From the NCBI GenBank assembly GCA_025618425.1, contig CM046835.1, forward strand, positions 21,574,393 through 21,638,392: DNA of 64,000 nucleotides, read 5' to 3'. Below are positions 56,529 to 64,000 of this stretch, piece by piece; the first letter of the stretch is position 1, and each line of letters starts with the position of its first letter. The position numbers and the translations under genes are program-made. The DNA is from Heliocidaris tuberculata. Its lineage: Eukaryota > Echinodermata > Echinoidea > Camarodonta > Echinometridae. Below the pieces are notes generated by a model. It ran no database searches, was not told where the DNA came from, and saw nothing but the letters and a program-made list of their open reading frames with translations.

Positions 56529-58052
56529 CCATATTCATAAAACCTTACTCGGCCTAAATGGCAACTAGCCATGTACTGTAGCCTATGCAATAGACCGGTT
56601 CTGTAATGTATACAAATTTATGCACATTTCTTCTCTGAGCACCTAGTGACGAGCTATCCAGTAACCAGTTTGTTTGATTTTTTAAAGTAGATATTCAAAG
56701 CAAATCACAAATATGCTCAATAATGTATCTCTAGAAACTAGAAAGCTTGCAGATGGTAATCGCATTAGTTTTACGTTAACTGCGTGTTTGATGATTATAA
56801 AATAGCACAAATAAAAACACTTCTCAGCATCTGGGATATCCGAGCGATTCGCCAGAAATATACCGATGTTTTCGTGACGTCACATCAGGTGCCAATCCTG
56901 CCTAAGCAGACGACGTCCTATATCAAGTGAACGTAACTGCAATGCAATTATTTTTAAATTATAAAGAGTTTGGTTTGTTTCACCATGACCGTATTTCACA
57001 TCATTCTAAAAGGGAAGTGAAACCGTTTCTAGTAACTAAAATCTTTTGTTTGTAAAAAGTCATGATAAGGGTCAATGATCATTCAAAGAAATCACACTTT
57101 CGAATTGTAAAGCCCGCTGAATTATAGCATGGATGGTATTCGTTCCCTCTTGAAACGCCGACATGCCGCGGTGCATGCAGCTGAAAATACAATGGCATCT
57201 TTTTTTGTTTACAAGCGACTGATTCCTTTATTTGTTTAACGCTGCATTTTTCATCAAAATAATACCATGCAGGAAATTTAGAGTGAGGCAACAAATAAGC
57301 ATTTATACTGACGCTAGTGAAGTAGGAGAAATAAGTGAAGATGAGATGACAAAACAGGCACTGAAAATGTATAAGATGTTATGGGGCATCGTCTGCTTAG
57401 GAAGGATTGCTCCCCGGTATGACGTCACATATCTCAGCAGCGTTCAAAGAGCTCTATAGGTGCTATAGCGGGGCTGTGTTATATCATTTCATAATTGATA
57501 ATAATCATTACTTCAAATGTTTCCAAGCGTTGAATTTTGATAACCTTGTTCAATCTAAGCTTCACCTATGCAATAATAAAAATTAAATCAATATTCAAAA
57601 TCAATGAAATTCTACTTTAAATAAATGAGCCTCAATGCTTGGAATCCAACATGAAGGACATAGCAACATTACTTGTTTCTATATCGGGCAATAGACCAGT
57701 TTACTAAGTTATTCAAATTTATGGATGTTTCTTTCCGGAGGACCTAGTGACCAGGTATTCCACCAACCTGTTATTAATAAATGGACTACAATACTAGGAA
57801 TCGAGTTTGCATACATTACTTGTTGCTATGTCGGGCAAGCATCGGGCAAGCTTTCAGGTTGTCAAGAACAACCTTTGTTTAAAAAGCATGCATAAAATTT
57901 GAATATGTTAGTAAACCGGCCTATACTCCGGCAAGCTTTCAGGTTTACAAGAACAACCTTTTTTTGAAAGGTATGTATAAAATTTGAATACATTACCGAA
58001 GCGGTCTATTAGTTGATAACTAGGTTAGTAAGGTTTGATGAATATGGGCCCA
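56529..58052. other. intergenic with a possible long-armed element
   Basis: GAGCCCATATTCATAAAACC (about 56525) and GGTTTGATGAATATGGGCCC (to about 58052) are inverted and could be ends of a 1.5-kb element or of two MITEs. A partial TAGACCGGTT copy begins near 56590. Frames at 57079-57294 (minus) and 57232-57459 (plus) have no recognisable domain. Confidence 0.35.
57690..57924. mobile_element. foldback MITE, TAGACC.GTT family, copy 3 (235 bp)
   Basis: AATAGACCAGTTTACTAAGT on the left mirrors GTTAGTAAACCGGCCTAT on the right. A partial fourth copy (GTTTACAAGAACAACC to GCGGTCTATT) follows to about 58013. Confidence 0.75.
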
Positions 58053-58576
58053 TGCAGGTCTAATGCGAGCAAGGAAAAAAAAGTATTTTTCTAAGGTTTC
58101 ACGGTTGAGTAAGCTTTTTGGCTAAAAGAGATACCGACTGGTATAGTAGGTCTATGCGACTTGCGAGTTACAAGACAGTTACGTAATAACAGACAATGGT
58201 CATTGGTGTCTTATCCGATGCTTTCTGCAATACTCCGTTCTCTTTCAATAGTAGCATTTTGACTGTTTACCTAGCACATACAAGAGCACGTTTGCACCCA
58301 AGCAAATGAATTTTAAAGATGTATTGCTACAGTTTAAAGAGTCTTGCGGAGAAAATTGTCCACGTCGCACCAGGATAAGAGTTTGTTTAGTGAAAGCTAT
58401 GTCGTTGTATTCTGCTATGCTTCTTGCGAAAACACCGTCTTTGCATGTTTGTGTACTCTGCCTCTGAAATTATACTGATGGTACGTTGTCACCGTGCGTT
58501 CCTACAATTATTGGTAAGAATCGCATAATTTTCAACCAAGTTTCCTACTTATGTGATCGAGGGACACGCAGTAACC

Positions 58577-59917
58577 ATGTTAACCAAACTCAAGCGTATG
58601 GTGACATTTAAAACGTGCATGCACATTCTGCTTTCTGTGGTCATGTTGGCTCTGCTGTACTACATTTCTAACTGTATCAAGGGTAGCACTGTTGGGAATC
58701 TAAAACATATTCAGAATGCCCGGAATGCTGTGTGGATGTATGACGGTGACATAAAAACGCATCTCGGTCATTCAGTACGCAGGAGCAGTGCAGGCTCATC
58801 TAATTGGGAAAGTTCGGAAAGAGAAAGCGAAGGGGCGGAGGAATACGATACAGAAAGTGCCGATAATGATACTGTTACTGTTTCTCAACATAACAACTTG
58901 GAGGACGAAATTTCTGGTGGCGATGTTGTGAGGACGGTTTCACTTTCATCCCGCGGGGATCCTGTTGTCATTATCATTCTCGCCCAGTGGCGATTCGGCT
59001 CAAGCGTCATCGGCGAGCTCTTCAACCAGAACTCTGGTATATTTTTCCTTTACGAACCGCTATGGGTTGTGGAGCAAATGGTGAGGTTGTGGCGTCTGCC
59101 AGGGCCTTTCGCTCCAGAAACCTATTTCTATGCGATAAAGCTCATGAGGGACTTCGCGAAATGCGATTTCAGCGATGAATTCATGGGAATGGTAAACTTG
59201 ACGAATCACTGGGGAGGCAAGTTTCGCAATCGCGTCATATGCGAGAGAACGGATGCCGACTGCAACATCCCAGATGCAGAATGGCTACGCGATGTCTGTC
59301 TGAAGTTTGAAGGACATCTCGCTGCAAAGCTGATCCGGGGTGACCTGAACACGATCAAACCACTCATAGTCGAAGATCACATCAATGTGAAGGTGGTCCA
59401 TCTAGTTCGAGATCCCCGAGGCTCTGCAGCATCTCGCATCAACTACATGCACAAAGTAGCCAATAACGAACTGGCCCATCCAAAATACTCCGAGGCCGGT
59501 CGCTTAGTGCCGCTCCAGCTCCTCGACTTCGAACACAGGCAGAGCGATTCCATCCAAGGTATGTGTCAATGGGTGCGTGAGACCGCCTTCCATTTCGACC
59601 AAATGCCAGACTGGCTTAAGCAACGGTACTACCGGTTGAGGTACGAGGACTTCGCGAACGACCCGTCCAGGATCACAGAGGAACTGTACAAGTTCGTAGG
59701 ACTAGAACTCCCAGAAAGCGTGAGGAAATGGGTCTCGCGTAACACGCAGGCGAAACGCAGTGCTGAGGGAACGTTCGAAGTCCAGAAAAACTCAAGTCTG
59801 ACGGCTAGGCACTGGGTTCAAGATCTAAGTCCAGTTGAGATTCAGCAGGTCGAAGCAAAATGCTCAGATGTAATGAAAATCTTAGGTTATGAACTTTTTG
59901 ATAATCTACCACATTAG
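58577..59917 (+). CDS. CHST: carbohydrate 6-O-sulfotransferase-like protein (intronless, 446 aa)
   Basis: Single open frame, starting at ATG 58577. An in-frame GTG at 58553 and a stop at 58526 lie upstream. It is a type II membrane protein: short basic cytoplasmic tail, one span at residues 14-33 (CMHILLSVVMLALLYYI), an acidic, Ser-rich stem, then the catalytic domain. The 5'-phosphosulfate loop of PAPS binding is QWRFGSSVIGELFNQN (137-152) and the 3'-phosphate loop is LVRDPRGSAASR (276-287). RYEDFANDP and the C-terminal ARHWV...GYELF are also typical of the Gal/GlcNAc/GalNAc-6-O-sulfotransferase group (CHST1/3-like). The usual role is Golgi transfer of sulfate from PAPS to glycan chains; the exact acceptor sugar cannot be told. 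Candidate N-glycosylation sites include NLT and NSS. The gene runs opposite to the transporter and may lie within its missing first intron. Confidence 0.93.
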   Translation: MLTKLKRMVTFKTCMHILLSVVMLALLYYISNCIKGSTVGNLKHIQNARNAVWMYDGDIKTHLGHSVRRSSAGSSNWESSERESEGAEEYDTESADNDTVTVSQHNNLEDEISGGDVVRTVSLSSRGDPVVIIILAQWRFGSSVIGELFNQNSGIFFLYEPLWVVEQMVRLWRLPGPFAPETYFYAIKLMRDFAKCDFSDEFMGMVNLTNHWGGKFRNRVICERTDADCNIPDAEWLRDVCLKFEGHLAAKLIRGDLNTIKPLIVEDHINVKVVHLVRDPRGSAASRINYMHKVANNELAHPKYSEAGRLVPLQLLDFEHRQSDSIQGMCQWVRETAFHFDQMPDWLKQRYYRLRYEDFANDPSRITEELYKFVGLELPESVRKWVSRNTQAKRSAEGTFEVQKNSSLTARHWVQDLSPVEIQQVEAKCSDVMKILGYELFDNLPH

Positions 59918-59973
59918 CATTCCATAATGTCTTTCAAGTTTGTTTTGTTACTAACTGGTAAGTCATATTTATG

Positions 59974-59979
59974 AATAAA
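59974..59979 (+). terminator. poly(A) signal of the sulfotransferase
   Basis: AATAAA 57 bases after the stop codon, the right position for a short 3' untranslated region. Confidence 0.6.
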
Positions 59980-60027
59980 TACAACTGCTTTTGCTGTCTA
60001 TATTTACTAAACTATACTACTACACTA

Positions 60028-60470
<443 letters not shown>

Positions 60471-61520
60471 TAAACTGTTGCCAAATTATCTTTAAAAAAT
60501 AATTATATATAATTTAACATAATTTAATTCGATCATACATGTATACTATTGTCTAAACATATTTCATACGCATATGACTGTTGCACTCATATCATGTTGA
60601 AACGTCTCATCACATTATTAAGACAGTGAATGAAAACTATAATATGGCACTAGATAGTTCTGGATTATTGACATAAAATCATAAAATCTCTTCCGTAATA
60701 TCCATATAATTCATTCATTATATGCTCTGAATTATTTATTAGTGCGTGTAGAACTGTATTCCTGCAGTGTGAACATGTTTAACTATTTGTCAAGAAGTTA
60801 TTCTGGTGCAAAATATACGGTGCATCACTGTTATGAATTGTAAAAGTATCAGTTTTGAACTGCAAACACAATCTTAACAGGGTACTCAAAACATTGAGTA
60901 AACGTCCCATTTCAAGTATTCATTTTTTTAAAAACTTTTTTCTCTCTCATTCGAGCAATGACTTTCAGCTGCTGACAATCATACAAATATCAACCATGCA
61001 TTATTATCATGAACGATCAAGAGACCGTTTGGGAGAAGCTAAGAAGTACGTCATTTTATTTTGTGTATTATTTATACGCTCTTGGAAATGCTGGGTTAAA
61101 AGGTACTGAGGATGAGGGCACTTGAGTATAAGACCAACAGTTTTGAAAGTTTAAGCCCAAAGGACATTATTATATCGTTTTTCAATCACTGATCAAAATG
61201 ATCAGTCACTGGACAAACCATTTCTAAAAGTTGATCGGACACACAAAGTTGCCATCACGTTAGCACTCTTTTACCAAGTATCTGAAGCACTTCATGTGAT
61301 TCCAACAATATACGAATTTAAGTTATTTCTAAAGTTACATATGCAATAGGTGTGTGTGTCACCTAAATTTAATGTGATCAAACAATTTCCTGTCACAGAT
61401 TATCATTCAATAAAATCAACATAATCAGTATTCCTTGAAATTACTGTGATATATTTCATGTGCGATTTGAATATTGTTGTTCTTGATGAGCAGAGATTGA
61501 TGAGGACAATGAATGTTCGA
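60471..61520. other. no recognised feature
   Basis: AT-rich intergenic DNA. The only frame of note (60855-61109) has no recognisable domain. Confidence 0.5.
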
Positions 61521-61522
61521 TT

Positions 61523-61562
61523 ACGGGGGTGGTGGTGGTCATGGTGGTAGTGGTAGTGGTGG

Positions 61563-61606
<44 letters not shown>

Positions 61607-61965
61607 ATAGCGGTGGTGGTGATGATAGCGGTAGTGGTGGTGATAAAGGTTGTGGTGATGATGTTGTGATAATGTTGGTGGCGATGATTGCGATGATGAC
61701 GATGATGAAGAAGATGATGGTGATGATGATTGATGATGATGAAAATGATAGTAATAATGATGATGAAGAAGATAATGTGATGGTGGTGATGATGATGATG
61801 ATGATGATAATGATAATGATCACGATGATGATGGTGTTGGTGATAATGGTGAAGGTAGTGCTGGTGGTAGAGATGATGATGGTGAAAATGACGATGGTGA
61901 TTGTTAAATGATAATTAAAAATTAATGATGGTGGTGGTGGTGGCGGCGGCAAAGAAGATTATAAA
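61523..61965. repeat. (GGT/GAT)n microsatellite
   Basis: About 440 bases of GGT and GAT triplets. Open frames on both strands (Gly/Asp/Met plus, Pro/Ser/Ile minus) are repeat by-products. Confidence 0.95.
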
Positions 61966-64000
61966 CGACGATGATAATGATGATGATATTGCTGTTTGGG
62001 GTAATATATTTATTGTCAATTTAACGATCGTTGATACTATTTCTGCAAATAATGTGGATGTAGTAACCTTTGCCGAGTTAGCGGATTCTCCACATACATT
62101 CCTCCAAAATCAAATCATTTTCAATTTCCTCTGTCATCTTCTAATCAATCGCCACTCTGCTAGTTGAACAGTCTACATAAAGTGATTTTTTTTCCTTTTC
62201 ATTTCAGTCTAACCATCAGAACATGAAGAAAGTCCTCGAGCGGTATTTTCACCATCTTTATAATCACTTTGAGTGAGGTTTAGAGCAATTTTTCGCCGCC
62301 CACATGTGTTTGCCTTCGCCTTAGGCTTCGAAATCCATTGTTCAGTTTTCGAAGTCGTCTAAACTTCCAGAAACCTTAATTTCCTCTCCCTGTGTAACTG
62401 TTCAATCCCTTCCTTTCTTTCTTTCTATCATTCTCTCTCTCTCTCTCTCTCCCTCCCTCCCACCTCCTCCACCCCCCCCCCCTCTCTCTCTTTCTATCTC
62501 TATCTCTCTTTCTTACCACTCTCTCTTTCTCTATTTCATTTCCCTCTCCATTCCTCCTTTATCACCACTTTCACCTCTCTTTTCAATATATGTTCACATA
62601 ATATTAGTATTAATGCATTTCGGTTGATTGGGTGTAATTCAGCAGAATAGACAGTTTTGTAATCTTATCTGCTAACAAAGATTGATGAGAGAGTGAATTC
62701 AAGGTTATTTGGATGGAAAGCAGAATGAAATCTAAACCGACGTTACCTCATAAAAATGGCTGATTACGCTGAATACCCCCGCCCCCCCCCCCCTCTACCC
62801 TTCCCCTCCCTTCCCTCATTTGACATCTGTCCATCTTCCCCTTCTTTCTGTCCCTTCTCTCCCTTCCATTTATCTCTATATATCTCTATATCGTCATATT
62901 TTCCGCCGTCTCTATCTCACATTTCGTTCTGTTCTCTATCATTAACGCGTAAGATGATTATTACAATCGTGCCACTTTTTTTTAGTTCGAACTTGTCTCG
63001 CAAAATGTCATTTTCAGTATAGAGACGTCATCAATTATTGTTGCCTGACACTGACGCCTCGCTCTATAAGCAATTAAATTCGCACTACTTTTCAGGCGAT
63101 GTGAATTTATTATCTCAGATTGTACGAAGCCTAACCATCAGGCTCGTTGTGTTTCAAGGCACGACACTCGTGAGTTGTAACTCATTAAATAGGGTCTGAA
63201 ATATCCGGACTGTATAGACTAGCAATTCCATAGACCAATTTAGCTGCTCCACTGTGGATCTGATATAGGCTTTCCTCAAGACACAACACATAAAAGTCTG
63301 AGCTTGCAGACTATAATCGGCATTTGCACTGTATAGCTTTTAATTACCTCTCCTATCCCCTTCAACAATCGTTTAGTCCAACTATCATATATTTAAGATT
63401 CCTATCGTCTCGACTTTAATAAAATCTGAACAGTTATCTTTCTCGTCAACACTCCCTACACCTTACACAAATTGACACACACGTCTATTCCACCTAAATC
63501 ATTGAGGTCAATCAAGGTCAAACTGACAGCGTTCGGAAAGAAGACTTCGTCACAATGACGTCATAAGATAATGGGGAGGGTCCTTTGAGTCACTTCCCCT
63601 ACTCATTATATATTAGTCTGATTCCACGCAAGTTAAGAATATTGCTTGTTCTTGTACACCTGTTCAAAAGCAGATCGACATATCGATATCGATGAGGCGA
63701 ATAGATTATTATCTTACTGAAGACAAATTCTCGCCATTTCTGTCAAATGGTAGAATCCTCCATTAATGTTCTTGAAACTCAACTTTTATCACTTAACCTA
63801 TTTCTTATAAAGTCAAAGCAGCAAAATATAAGCCATCTTTATTTTACTAAAAAATAAAAATATTTTACAATGAAAATACTGAAATCCTCTGCCAGAAGAA
63901 GAGAAATGTTTCTTCATTGACTGACAAGAGGTTGGGTGACAAATAAAAGAATACAAACAGGTAGTAACACCTCTCTGATTGAAAACTATCGAATTATGAT
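61966..64000. other. no gene; CT tracts to window end
   Basis: CT-rich tracts and poly-C at 62420-62520 and 62775-62800. The 88-residue frame at 62756-63022 is Pro/Ser/Phe-rich low complexity. Nothing else recognised to the window end. Confidence 0.5.

Noticed and set aside
58987..59178. 63-residue frame inside the sulfotransferase
   Set aside because: Alternative frame of a well-supported gene with no family match.
61513..61952. Gly/Asp-rich frame and opposite-strand Pro/Ser-rich frame
   Set aside because: Both come from the (GGT/GAT)n microsatellite.

Overview
The window looks like nuclear DNA of a deuterostome marine invertebrate, most likely a sea urchin. The reasons are intron-split animal genes with GT-AG junctions, an intronless carbohydrate sulfotransferase, a reverse-transcriptase LINE, tRNA-derived SINEs with ATT-rich tails, foldback elements with GGGCCCCGTTTCATAAA-type ends, and very dense microsatellites and poly-G/poly-C runs. 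Nothing prokaryotic, no CRISPR array and no rRNA was seen.

Three genes are well supported. (1) A four-exon NUDT19-type Nudix hydrolase lies on the plus strand (26988-30579). It encodes 378 residues and ends in the peroxisomal signal SKL. (2) An organic anion transporter of the OATP/SLCO family lies on the minus strand, with ten coding exons found between 53840 and 40658 that join in phase to about 664 residues. Its N-terminal exon was not found. (3) An intronless Golgi-type carbohydrate sulfotransferase lies on the plus strand (58577-59917, 446 residues). Two gene pieces are also present: one exon matching the decapping/exoribonuclease protein DXO/Rai1 (3032-3279, minus), and a three-exon decayed copy (6285 to about 8780, plus) of an unnamed invertebrate protein family with a Cys-x2-Cys motif and an EAHYHASCYR-type motif.

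Layout: 1-6240 is repeat-rich and carries the DXO exon. 6285-8835 is the pseudogene, with a foldback element in its first intron. 8836-12100 is AT-rich with one CpG-rich patch. 12130-17680 is a roughly 200-bp satellite that flips orientation near 16.3 kb and is itself hit by transposons and a SINE. 18690-21990 is a decayed LINE carrying nested DNA transposons. 22660-24860 holds a GC-rich minisatellite broken by another transposon. 24870-31300 is the NUDT19 locus. 31300-40657 is intergenic with foldback elements and minisatellites. 40658-53840 is the transporter. 53841-58576 holds foldback elements, then comes the sulfotransferase, and 59918-64000 is mostly triplet microsatellites.

The most interesting feature is not a gene. 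It is a set of short non-autonomous hAT-like DNA transposons. Six copies carry exact 8-bp target-site duplications and CA-starting terminal inverted repeats. Five of the six have CAGGGGCGG- or GGCGCCGG-like GC-rich ends, or the similar CAGTGGYGTATCTA ends, plus poly-G/poly-C tracts; the sixth has CAGTGTTGTAAT ends and GAGTC arrays. They have inserted into satellites, into a LINE and around the transporter. All protein identities rest on motif recognition by eye; no database search was run.
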